Source: Enterovibrio sp042096095 (lineage in GTDB: Bacteria > Pseudomonadota > Gammaproteobacteria > Enterobacterales > Vibrionaceae). From it: a stretch of DNA of 15,332 nt. Where the stretch lies: contig JBELME010000079.1 of NCBI GenBank assembly GCA_042096095.1, positions 1 through 15,332 on the forward strand, read 5' to 3'. The translations under genes and the position numbers were made by a program. The first letter of the stretch is position 1. Each line of letters starts with the position of its first letter. Below are positions 1-6,839 of the stretch, in pieces. Below the pieces are notes generated by a model. It searched no databases and was not told the origin of the DNA. It saw only the letters and a program-made list of their open reading frames with translations.

Positions 1-180
1 AACTTCAACAGTACCGTTGAAACGGCCGTGAGTTGAGTCGTACTTCAGCATGTACGCCATGTAATCAACGTCGATCAGGTCGTTGATTGCTACAACTTCG
101 ATGTCGTTACGCTCAACAGATGCACGGAAAACGAAACGGCCGATACGGCCAAAACCGTTAATACCTACTTTGATAGTCAT
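1..180 (-). CDS. gapA: Glyceraldehyde-3-phosphate dehydrogenase, N-terminal 60 residues (cut by window edge)
   Basis: GapA converts glyceraldehyde 3-phosphate, NAD+ and phosphate to 1,3-bisphosphoglycerate in cytoplasmic glycolysis. The visible N-terminus opens MTIKVGINGFGRIGRFVFRA, which holds the Rossmann-fold dinucleotide loop GFGRIGR typical of the GapA family. It continues through VAINDL (the NAD-adenosine binding strand) and a segment ending YDSTHGRF, which is near-invariant in GAPDH. The ATG is at 178-180 with a GGAG ribosome site about 8 bases upstream. The frame is open to base 1, so the catalytic cysteine domain lies outside the window. The gene is divergent from msrB. Identification is secure from the conserved N-terminus. 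Confidence 0.98.
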   Translation of the reverse strand, partial: MTIKVGINGFGRIGRFVFRASVERNDIEVVAINDLIDVDYMAYMLKYDSTHGRFNGTVEV

Positions 181-615
181 TATGTTGCTCCACAACTTAA
201 TATCTAGTGAAAGGAAATTGGTAGTAAAATTACAGAATCGGTATCCCCCATGCAAGCGAAAAACCGATCTAAATTGCGTAAAGTCAAAATTTAGTACGGA
301 TTATTTTTACACCACCCAAACAAATTTTAAGTTTCCTGTTGGAAAAGTTGAATTTATTAGGGTGAACGATGTGAAGACTGATTTTTGAATATTATGCATT
401 GAAGTGCATAAAGCGCATGAAGCGTACGCAAGTCTGTATATCGAAAAGTATGGTGAGAATAATGCGGCGCTTGAGTGCGAAATATGAGAATTGGAACGCG
501 TTCCAAGTTATCAATGATGGGGGTATTTTTTCGTGCCACTCATGGATGTTCTTTGGCCTTGCGTATAAATGAGAGTTGATTGAGCGCTGACTCGTCACCT
601 TAGGTATGGAGGAAT
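181..615. other. gapA upstream non-coding region
   Basis: No convincing gene was found in this AT-rich stretch between gapA and the small ORF at 616; the short open frames here have no family-like features. It holds the candidate gapA promoter, a 7-bp inverted repeat (TTATGCA at 392-398, TGCATAA at 405-411, 6-base spacer) that could be an operator or chance, and a TATAAA box at 564-569 that could serve the small plus-strand ORF. Confidence 0.5.
227..255 (-). promoter_or_regulatory. Candidate gapA sigma-70 promoter
   Basis: On the minus strand a -35-like TTGCAT (250-255) is separated by exactly 17 bases from a -10-like TAATTT (227-232). Transcription would start about 40 bases before the gapA ATG. 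Each hexamer is a partial consensus match. Strongly expressed gapA genes often have several promoters, so others may lie further upstream. Confidence 0.35.
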
Positions 616-783
616 GTGTACAAATCGTTAGAGCTCAAAGTAATAGTGTGGGCTGCTTTCGGGTATTTTACGCTTATGCTGGGGTATTTAGCGCTCACCT
701 CCGGGTGCACTGACGGTTTTGAGCATGCGTTCGATCACATCTATGCGTGTGAATGCTTATTGTCTGCGCGAGAACTGTTTTAA
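616..783 (+). CDS. Possible small membrane protein, 55 codons, GTG start
   Basis: This uncertain small ORF runs from a GTG at 616 to TAA at 781. A strong GGAGG sits at 608-612, but only 3 bases from the GTG, which is closer than usual. The predicted peptide starts MYKSLELK and continues with about 20 hydrophobic residues (VIVWAAFGYFTLMLGYLALT), so one membrane helix is plausible. A short polar tail follows with three cysteines (SGC and ACEC). A TATAAA box lies at 564-569. The ORF ends 57 bases before msrB on the same strand, so it could be co-transcribed. No family was recognised. The evidence is only an SD-like site, an open frame and a hydrophobic segment, so a chance ORF remains possible. 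Confidence 0.3.
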   Translation: MYKSLELKVIVWAAFGYFTLMLGYLALTSGCTDGFEHAFDHIYACECLLSARELF

Positions 784-840
784 ATAGACAATGGATTGAT
801 GCTTCGGCACAGGTAACTGTATTTAACACAGGGAGTAAAG

Positions 841-1239
841 ATGACAAAAGGCGGCGATGATAAGTGGAAAGGATCACTTTCTGAGTTGGCTTATAAGGTT
901 TGTCGCTTGGGGCACACTGAGCCTGCATATAGCGGAACCTTACTCCACAACCACCAAACGGGCTCTTACCATTGCGTTTGTTGCGATCAGCGATTATTTG
1001 ATTCGAACACGAAATTTGATTCAGGGTGCGGCTGGCCGAGTTTCGATGCAGCGATTGAAGGCACGGTTCGCTATGTGGCAGACCAAAGCCATGGCATGGT
1101 AAGAACAGAAATTCGTTGCCTGCAATGTGACAGTCACCTAGGGCATGTATTTGATGATGGCCCAACGAGTACGGGTCAGCGCTATTGTGTGAATTCTGTT
1201 TCCATGCAATTTGAAGCGACATCGACTTCGGACGAATAA
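841..1239 (+). CDS. msrB: Peptide-methionine (R)-S-oxide reductase MsrB
   Basis: MsrB reduces the R epimer of methionine sulfoxide in oxidised proteins, with thioredoxin as the usual reductant, in the cytoplasm. The 132-residue protein is close to the ~137 residues of E. coli MsrB. Two zinc-binding CxxC pairs are visible: Cys45/Cys48 in CVCC and Cys93/Cys96 in CLQC. The segment SGCGWPSF carries the probable resolving Cys63, and RYCVNS carries the catalytic Cys116. The ATG at 841 has an AGGGAG ribosome site about 6 bases upstream. The gene is divergent from gapA, as in related enterobacterial and vibrio genomes, and ends at a bidirectional terminator. All catalytic and metal residues are present, so it should be active. 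Confidence 0.97.
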   Translation: MTKGGDDKWKGSLSELAYKVCRLGHTEPAYSGTLLHNHQTGSYHCVCCDQRLFDSNTKFDSGCGWPSFDAAIEGTVRYVADQSHGMVRTEIRCLQCDSHLGHVFDDGPTSTGQRYCVNSVSMQFEATSTSDE

Positions 1240-1259
1240 CGCCAGGTGATTTTCGGGAT

Positions 1260-1291
1260 AAAAAAAGCGAACGTCTTACGTTCGCTTTTTT
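1260..1291. terminator. Bidirectional intrinsic terminator between msrB and the lipoprotein gene
   Basis: A perfect 8-bp stem GCGAACGT (1267-1274) / ACGTTCGC (1278-1285) with loop CTT is flanked by seven A on the left and six T on the right. It can therefore stop msrB transcription on the plus strand and the converging lipoprotein transcript on the minus strand. Confidence 0.9.
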
Positions 1292-1379
1292 GTTCTGTCC
1301 TGCCAGTTGCCTTTAATTCAAGCCTATTTCACATTTGCGTGCTGAATTAATAATCAATGGGACATGCTGCGCTCAAACA

Positions 1380-2249
1380 CTATTCTTTATTGTCATCAAT
1401 GATGGCCAATGTGCTTAATAAACCTGCATTAAAATCACCATCTTCAATGGCACTAGCAATGTCGCCTGCGATGTCTGAAATTTTGTCTCGACGTGCATCC
1501 TCCATTGGGTAGAGCAATTTCAATTGTGCTTGTTTCGCAACGGGAAGATCCATATCAGAGCCAACGAGAGCCCACAGGTAAGCAATGTCTAGTTTGCCGA
1601 GTGAATGGTTTGCCGTTGCCAAAGATTTGATTGCTTCGGGAACCGTCTTATCACGCGTCTTTCCCGCTTTTCCGTCATAAAGCGACAGGGACTTGTGCAG
1701 TAATTCAATGGTATGAGATTTGTCTTTATCGACGTAGTACGTGGCAAGGCCGAGTTGTAGCTCAGGCGTGTCGAGGTACTCGGTTTCTTCTAGCTTCAAA
1801 AACTGCTCTAACGCTTCATTGTCACCCTGCGTCCAACGGTAATAGATGATCGAGGGTTGATATGAGCTTTTCAATTCCGTTTCTAGACGCTCAATGGAAT
1901 CGAAGGCATGAAACAGCGCTTCGGTACGGAGTGTTTTTTTCGCTTTCAGCGTGGTGGTTTCGATCTGTGCGACGAGCTCCATACACCGAGCATATTTCTT
2001 GGTGAGCATGAGTTCGTCGAATTTATTGAGATCGGAAGGCTTTTTGGTGACGTTAAAACGCTTCCAGATGAGGTCGGTGCGCTCATGACGACACTGACCG
2101 TCTTGCACATTGAGCTTGGCGCAAATCGAAGGGTTGTTTTCACAAAGTTGAGCGGTACTGCGGTTGCTTTCAAAGCAGCCCGTGACCAGTAACGTACCGA
2201 ATACGGTAACAGCGAGTTTGGTGCTGAATTTGGCTCGACCTATCTTCAT
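1380..2249 (-). CDS. Putative lipoprotein, DUF2989-like
   Basis: The product is an uncharacterised predicted outer-membrane lipoprotein of about 289 residues. It resembles the DUF2989 proteins found in Vibrio and Shewanella; I assign the family from memory, at moderate confidence. From the chosen ATG (2247-2249) the N-terminus is basic (MKIGRAKFSTK), followed by a hydrophobic stretch and a lipobox LVTGC with the lipidated Cys25. The +2 residue is Phe, not Asp, which favours outer-membrane sorting. The mature part is helical and partly TPR-like (ELQLGLATYYVDKD, SLATANHSLGKLDIAYLWAL), with several cysteines near the N-terminus. The frame is open up to 2372 and an ATG also lies at 2283-2285. The longest version would start inside the terminator of the neighbouring RTX gene, so a downstream start is preferred. 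The function is unknown. Confidence 0.75.
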   Translation of the reverse strand: MKIGRAKFSTKLAVTVFGTLLVTGCFESNRSTAQLCENNPSICAKLNVQDGQCRHERTDLIWKRFNVTKKPSDLNKFDELMLTKKYARCMELVAQIETTTLKAKKTLRTEALFHAFDSIERLETELKSSYQPSIIYYRWTQGDNEALEQFLKLEETEYLDTPELQLGLATYYVDKDKSHTIELLHKSLSLYDGKAGKTRDKTVPEAIKSLATANHSLGKLDIAYLWALVGSDMDLPVAKQAQLKLLYPMEDARRDKISDIAGDIASAIEDGDFNAGLLSTLAIIDDNKE

Positions 2250-2356
2250 TCCGTGAAATGCTCTTCTGTTTTTAAATCGGGACATAAGACTTATAACATA
2301 AACACTTCTTCTTAGTTTATCTCCAATTTTGGCCTTTTGCGTGACCACGCAAAGAG

Positions 2357-2385
2357 AAAAAAAGGCCAGCATTACGCTGACCTTT
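2357..2385 (-). terminator. Intrinsic terminator of the first RTX gene
   Basis: On the minus strand a 10-bp stem AAAGGTCAGC / GCTGGCCTTT (one G-U pair) with loop GTAAT ends in a run of seven T. It begins 37 bases after the RTX stop codon. It overlaps the extended 5' end of the next open frame and so argues against a start at 2372 for the lipoprotein gene. Confidence 0.85.
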
Positions 2386-2421
2386 CTCTTGCTTATGGAT
2401 TTTATCTGAATTTATAGACCG

Positions 2422-4188
2422 TTATACGATATCCGTGCCGAGGTAAGTAATGTTCTCTGCGTCGGTCCAAATCGTGATTTGATCGTCACTGAACTGGTCG
2501 TCAAACACATAAGCTTGAAGATCGCTGACTTGCGCGTTGGTGAGCCCGATTTGTTCGATCATGGCTGGTGTGATGTCTGCGTTTGAAGTCGCAGTAGCAT
2601 TGTATGTCCAATTCACACCTGTGAGGTTCAACGTGTCGTCGCCACTCCCCAACCAAGCAACAAAACCCTGCCAGTCGCCATTGTTCGTATCATCAGATTG
2701 CTCATCAATTTCGTGAACATTGATGGTGATGGTCTGGTTGCTACTGTCGCCTACTACTGCTTCTATACCTGCAATAACGTTACCTGTAACACCGGGCGTG
2801 GTTTGGTAGGAAGCGCCTGTAAAGTCGGCATGATGCTCGCCTTCCACCAGTAAGGTATCGAACCCGGTTGAGGCATCGTAGATATTTTTGTTTATCTGCT
2901 TACCGCTTCCTAAGGTTTTGATCTGTAAGTGGAAATCATCTTGATCGAACAGCAAAGTGTCTGAGTTAAAACTGCCGACGAGAATGTCTTGGCCTTCTTG
3001 CCCATCCAAGTAGTTGTTATCGCTCATCCAGCCTGAGAATAGGTAGTCATTACCTTCACCACCCAATAGCGTATTGCTACCAAGAATACCGTAGACTTCG
3101 TCGTCGCCGTCTCCGCCATCTAAGTGGTCATCACCACGTTGACCTCGCAAGATGTCATCGCCATCTTCGCCGTAGATTTCATCGTCGCTTGAACCACCAC
3201 GTAAGTCGTCGTTTCCATCGCCGCCGTAAATTTCATCGTCATCACGACCGCCAAAGACGAGGTCATCGCCATCGCCGGTATCGATATAGTTGCTGCCAGC
3301 GGTGCCATGAACTTTATCGTTACCCCCGTCCGCCCAGATTTCATCATCGCCTGCGCCAGCAATGATGGTGTCATCGCCGTCTTGGCCGAAGATCAAGTCA
3401 GCACCGTCGCCGCCATCCAGGCTATCGTTGCCGCGCCCGCCGCGCAGTTCATCATCACCTTCGCCGCCTTCTAATGTGTCGGCACCGTTTTGGCCAAATA
3501 ATCGGTCATCGCCGATTCCACCATGAATGAGGTCATCACCGTCCTCACCCCACATTCTGTCGTCACCTTCGCCACCTGAAAGCACGTCATTGCCGTCTCC
3601 ACCTAGTAGAGAATCATCGCCACCTTCGCCGTAAAGGCGGTCATCACCGTCATAACCATAAAGGGAATCATTTCCGCCAATGGTGGGATCTCCCGTGATT
3701 TGCTCTACTTCGATAGTGAGAGAAGAAGAGGGGAGATTGGTGTCCACGTCGTTGAGATCGAGTGGACGCCATTCGAATCCCGGTCTATCTGCAACAGGGA
3801 GTGAGTAAAACACGAGCGTGGTGCCATCGGTGACATTGATATCAATGGCACTGGTGTTTTGTGCAGCGTCTGTTGATTCGATAAGGATTTTTTTGCTCAG
3901 TACATTGCCGCTGCTATCCAAAATGGCGTAACCCACGCTTCTATCGTCACCAGAAGGGAAAGCGAATTGTGACAAATGCACTGACAGGAAAGTCTCACTA
4001 GAGATACTGTAGCTACCATCAGCATTTTGCACGAGCTGGGAAACCTGACTGCTCGATGAGTCGCCATAAACAACGTCGTCGCCTTCATAGGCTCTAAGGG
4101 TGTCATTTCCCTCTAGGCCATAGATGAGGTCGTCTTCTGTTGTGCCTTCGAGCATATTTGCGGCGCTATCGCCTGTGATCGTAGCCAT
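2422..4188 (-). CDS. Secreted RTX calcium-binding protein A (24 nonapeptide repeats)
   Basis: This is a 588-residue acidic, cysteine-free protein with hemolysin-type calcium-binding repeats, probably exported by a type I secretion system. A short RTX block is at residues ~13-43 (GLEGNDTL, YEGDDVVYG). A beta-rich domain spans ~50-165 (SVGYAILDSSGNVLS), loosely like DUF4114 modules. An uninterrupted array of 24 nonapeptides of type GGxGxDxLx follows at 171-386, and a C-terminal domain at ~387-588 is shared with the paralogue at 5043-6617. The last residues, GTDIV, are an acidic residue followed by hydrophobic ones, as at the ends of several type I substrates. There is no Sec signal peptide. The ATG at 4186-4188 has an AAAGG ribosome site. 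No lipase, protease or pore-forming module was recognised, so the role (surface-layer-like, adhesive or other) is open. Confidence 0.9.
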   Translation of the reverse strand: MATITGDSAANMLEGTTEDDLIYGLEGNDTLRAYEGDDVVYGDSSSSQVSQLVQNADGSYSISSETFLSVHLSQFAFPSGDDRSVGYAILDSSGNVLSKKILIESTDAAQNTSAIDINVTDGTTLVFYSLPVADRPGFEWRPLDLNDVDTNLPSSSLTIEVEQITGDPTIGGNDSLYGYDGDDRLYGEGGDDSLLGGDGNDVLSGGEGDDRMWGEDGDDLIHGGIGDDRLFGQNGADTLEGGEGDDELRGGRGNDSLDGGDGADLIFGQDGDDTIIAGAGDDEIWADGGNDKVHGTAGSNYIDTGDGDDLVFGGRDDDEIYGGDGNDDLRGGSSDDEIYGEDGDDILRGQRGDDHLDGGDGDDEVYGILGSNTLLGGEGNDYLFSGWMSDNNYLDGQEGQDILVGSFNSDTLLFDQDDFHLQIKTLGSGKQINKNIYDASTGFDTLLVEGEHHADFTGASYQTTPGVTGNVIAGIEAVVGDSSNQTITINVHEIDEQSDDTNNGDWQGFVAWLGSGDDTLNLTGVNWTYNATATSNADITPAMIEQIGLTNAQVSDLQAYVFDDQFSDDQITIWTDAENITYLGTDIV

Positions 4189-4665
4189 GGGTTTTACCTT
4201 TTAGTGGGCGGTTTAAACAATAAATAGTGCGCAGCAGAACCATTCGAATTGCGCATTGATGTTGTGCAAAGTGTCGGGGGTAAAACCTGAAGTCGTTAAT
4301 TATATTTATATGTGACGAAAGAACGTTACTTGCTCATGACAAGTCAGTTCTTCTTATTAGCCAGATAAAACAAGTTTTAGTGAAATGAGTTTCTCTACTA
4401 CCCTCGATAGTTGGGATACGGTGGCAAAAGTGGACGAATGTCACAAGTCTATGGCTGTCTATTAATAAGAAAATCAGTACTATTAGGGTCTGGTGATATG
4501 CTGTTTTTTACCTAAAGCATGATCAAAATATGAGATCTCCATCCAAATTAGAATGGGTTTCAAACAAGACGCAATCGTGAAATATTGTATGTAAAGTAAA
4601 CCAAATACTGGCCATACGCGTTGATTAATGCGAGATGTAGAACCGAGGGAAGGTGCAAAACAAAC
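4189..4665. other. Divergent non-coding region between RTX gene A and yeaC
   Basis: This stretch of about 480 bases holds no credible gene. It must contain the promoters of both divergent genes. Visible elements are the TATAAT noted at 4299-4304 and a short inverted repeat ACTTG (4328-4332) / CAAGT (4340-4344). No RNA gene or riboswitch consensus was recognised. Confidence 0.5.
4299..4304 (-). promoter_or_regulatory. Possible -10 box for RTX gene A
   Basis: A perfect TATAAT on the minus strand lies about 110 bases before the RTX start codon, but no good -35 hexamer is at 16-18 bases. It is within an AT-rich run, so it may be chance, or it may be used with an activator. Confidence 0.25.
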
Positions 4666-4950
4666 ATGGATATCGAACAATTACTAGAAAGCATCACACC
4701 TGAAGCATTTGAACGATTAAATTACGCCGTTGCGACGGGAAAGTGGCCTGAAGGAACACCGCTGACTCAAGAGCAGCGTGACAACGCGATGCAAGTGGTC
4801 ATGTTGTACCAATCGCGCAATAACACGGACCCTCAGCACATGTCTGTGGCTGCTGGTGGGGACATCAAACTCAAGTCAAAGAGTGAATTAAAGCGTGATT
4901 TTTCGCCTGCGCAAGAAACCATTGTTCAGGTGAAAGCAACTGACGATTGA
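4666..4950 (+). CDS. yeaC: YeaC-like DUF1315 protein
   Basis: This small conserved protein of 94 residues and unknown function matches E. coli YeaC (about 90 residues) along its length. Shared stretches include ITPEAFERL, GKWPEGTPLTQEQRDNA, LYQSRNNTDPQHMS and KSKSELKRDF. It has no signal peptide or membrane segment, so it is probably cytoplasmic. The chosen ATG at 4666 starts MDIEQLLESITPE, which aligns with the E. coli start; the open frame reaches further left but with no homology. An AGGGAAGG ribosome site ends about 13 bases upstream, which is rather far. In E. coli yeaC adjoins msrB. Here it is separated from msrB by the lipoprotein and an RTX gene, and has a second RTX gene on its other side. 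Confidence 0.93.
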   Translation: MDIEQLLESITPEAFERLNYAVATGKWPEGTPLTQEQRDNAMQVVMLYQSRNNTDPQHMSVAAGGDIKLKSKSELKRDFSPAQETIVQVKATDD

Positions 4951-4981
4951 TCGGTACTTTTTTCATTCTTAAAGATGAAAT

Positions 4982-5003
4982 AAACGGCTCGGATGGGCCG
5001 TTT
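4982..5003. terminator. Terminator between convergent yeaC and RTX gene B
   Basis: A 9-bp stem AAACGGCTC / GGGCCGTTT (one G-U on the plus strand) with loop GGAT is followed by TGTTGTT. On the minus strand the 7-bp AAACGGC / GCCGTTT stem remains, followed by ATTTCATCTTT. It lies between two converging genes, so it probably works in both directions, better for yeaC. Confidence 0.7.
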
Positions 5004-5042
5004 GTTGTTACATGCTTTTTATCACAATAAGATCGTCGTCAA

Positions 5043-6617
5043 TTAAACGATATCAATACCGGATTGCGTCACGTGTTCAGCGTCCGTCCATACAGTAATC
5101 TGTGAATTGCTGTTGAAGTCGAAAGTGAAAACGTAGGCTTGAAGGTCGGCAACTTCTGCTGCAGTGAGACCCATTTGTTGAATCATCTCTGGCGAGATAT
5201 CGGCATTAGACACGACTGCTGCATCGTAGCTCCAATCTGCACCAACGAGGTTCAGGGTGTCATCACCTTCACCAAGGTAAGCGACGAAACCGTCCCAGTT
5301 GCTCAGGTCGATATCATCCGATTGCGCAAAAATGGCAAACTCGTTCACCGTGATAGTTTGGTCACCTGCATCGCCGACAACCGCTTCGACGCCCGAAATG
5401 ACGTTACCCGTTATGCTTGCATCAGATTGATACTCTGCACCCGTAAAGTCAGCATGAACATCACCATCTACTTTGAGTGTATCGAAGCTGCTAGACGCGT
5501 CATAAAGCTTCACGTTTACTTCACGACCAGCACCGTTCACGAAGGTGCTACCGTCAAAGTCATTCACATCAAAGATCAGCGTATCGGTACCGATACCACC
5601 GACATACTGGTCAACGCCAACGCCGCCATCAAGCGTGTTACCATGTCCATTACCCGTAAAGATAAAGTCATCACCTTCACCGCCGAGTAATACGTTGCTA
5701 CCGTCATTACCGAACAAGCGGTCGTTACCAGCACCACCTTCAATGGTGTCGTTACCCTCTTTGCCGTGGAGAACGTCATCGCCGTCACCACCGTAAATGG
5801 TGTCGTCACCTAGGCCGCCACGAATGTTATCTTGACCTTCGTCACCATACAGTTCGTCATTACCTTGGCCACCGAAGATCAGGTCATTACCTTCTCCACC
5901 AGAGATGGTGTCTTCACCAAGACCACCGTAAACCTTGTCATCACCGCCTTCCGCTGAGATGACATCGTCATCAGGCTGGTTTGGCAGGAATTGATTCACA
6001 TACACGTCAAACGTTGTATCAACGAAATCGCCTGAGCCCAAGTTCCAACGGTCATCCCAGATACTTGTATCACCGTTAATCTGTTCATGGTCTTGACCAT
6101 CACCGTTTTCGTTTTCCTGAGAAACATAAACGATAGATTCAATGGCACCTTGGGTAACAATTGGGATTTGGCCTGATATATCAAGCGTAACCTCACCTTC
6201 AACATAGCCTTGAGAAGCGCCGTCAGGGATAAGGAAAAGGCTGAGTGACGTTGCACCTTCTGTGTCAACACTGAAGATGGTCGTGGAGGTTGCAGTTTGT
6301 GCATTGGCAGCAAGCACTTCAGCGCTCAACACATTGCCATTACTATCGAGGAGAAAATAGCCGACAGAATTGTTGAATTCAGTATCGTTGGTGAAATTCG
6401 ATAGACTGATATTGAACGTATCACCCTCACTGACATCGTAAGTGCCGTCAGCGTTGCGTGCGCTCGGAGATGCCCCATTGGCTAACTCGCCGCCGATAAT
6501 GAGATCATTCCCATCACCACCGTTGAGAATATCATCTCCCTCCAACCCATAGATGGTGTCGTCGGTAGAAGTGCCGTTTAACGTATCGTTTTGGTTAGTA
6601 CCAATAATAGAAGCCAT
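5043..6617 (-). CDS. Secreted RTX calcium-binding protein B (12 nonapeptide repeats)
   Basis: This 524-residue, acidic, cysteine-free paralogue of the RTX protein at 2422-4188 is probably also a type I secretion substrate. The order is: RTX block at ~11-43 (GLEGDDILNGGDGNDLIIGG); beta-rich domain ~55-150 (NSVGYFLLDSNGNVLS), loosely DUF4114-like; an acidic linker ~155-214 absent from protein A (ENENGDGQDHEQ, WDDRWNLGSGDF); twelve nonapeptides at 215-322; and the shared C-terminal domain to 524. That domain carries FDTLKVDGDVHADFTGAEYQ, GNVISGVEAVVGD and DLQAYVF, and the protein ends IDIV. The ATG at 6615-6617 has AGGG nine bases upstream. The DNA before it is unusually long and structured. No enzyme domain was recognised. 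Confidence 0.9.
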   Translation of the reverse strand: MASIIGTNQNDTLNGTSTDDTIYGLEGDDILNGGDGNDLIIGGELANGASPSARNADGTYDVSEGDTFNISLSNFTNDTEFNNSVGYFLLDSNGNVLSAEVLAANAQTATSTTIFSVDTEGATSLSLFLIPDGASQGYVEGEVTLDISGQIPIVTQGAIESIVYVSQENENGDGQDHEQINGDTSIWDDRWNLGSGDFVDTTFDVYVNQFLPNQPDDDVISAEGGDDKVYGGLGEDTISGGEGNDLIFGGQGNDELYGDEGQDNIRGGLGDDTIYGGDGDDVLHGKEGNDTIEGGAGNDRLFGNDGSNVLLGGEGDDFIFTGNGHGNTLDGGVGVDQYVGGIGTDTLIFDVNDFDGSTFVNGAGREVNVKLYDASSSFDTLKVDGDVHADFTGAEYQSDASITGNVISGVEAVVGDAGDQTITVNEFAIFAQSDDIDLSNWDGFVAYLGEGDDTLNLVGADWSYDAAVVSNADISPEMIQQMGLTAAEVADLQAYVFTFDFNSNSQITVWTDAEHVTQSGIDIV

Positions 6618-6697
6618 TTTTCATTGCCCTGTATATAGATTGAGCCGAAGCTCTGCAACTGACATTCATCGAAAATCCCAACACCGTTTATGTTCGT

Positions 6698-6718
6698 CAT
6701 CGCGATGAGATCGCGATG
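6698..6718. repeat. Perfect 9-bp hairpin in the RTX gene B leader
   Basis: CATCGCGAT (6698-6706) and ATCGCGATG (6710-6718) are perfect inverted copies with a 3-base loop GAG. The 8-mer ATCGCGAT is itself a palindrome, present twice, and TCATCGCGATGA (6697-6708) is a 12-bp palindrome. It has no T tract, so it is not an intrinsic terminator. It lies about 80 bases upstream of the RTX start and could be a leader RNA stem or a protein-binding site. Confidence 0.7.
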
Positions 6719-6811
6719 CGATTATTCGCCTTGCAGTCGACGCTTTATGTTGTGTTGAGTGAGAGAGGTACCGAGAAGACCGACGACTATCTGGCCTTGT
6801 ACCTAGGGAGA

Positions 6812-6839
6812 AATGTAAATGTACGAATTTCTATGACAA
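6812..6839 (-). promoter_or_regulatory. Candidate promoter for RTX gene B
   Basis: On the minus strand TTGTCA (6834-6839, five of six to the -35 consensus) is followed after 16 bases by TACATT (6812-6817, four of six to -10). If used, the leader is about 190 bases and includes the perfect hairpin at 6698-6718. Confidence 0.3.

Noticed and set aside
392..411. Inverted repeat TTATGCA / TGCATAA upstream of gapA
   Set aside because: Seven-base arms in a several-hundred-base AT-rich gap are not significant alone, and it fits no operator I know.
695..1222. 175-codon open frame on the minus strand opposite msrB
   Set aside because: It is antisense to a clearly conserved enzyme, has no family-like features, and follows from the codon pattern of msrB.
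3030..3678. Dense DNA-level repeats that look like a tandem repeat or CRISPR-like array
   Set aside because: The periodicity is 27 bases in frame with the protein nonapeptides; units vary and there are no spacers, so it is RTX coding sequence.
5139..5690. 183-codon plus-strand frame opposite RTX gene B, and similar frames opposite RTX gene A
   Set aside because: They mirror the biased, repetitive codons of the RTX genes; the predicted peptides are low-complexity with no independent support.
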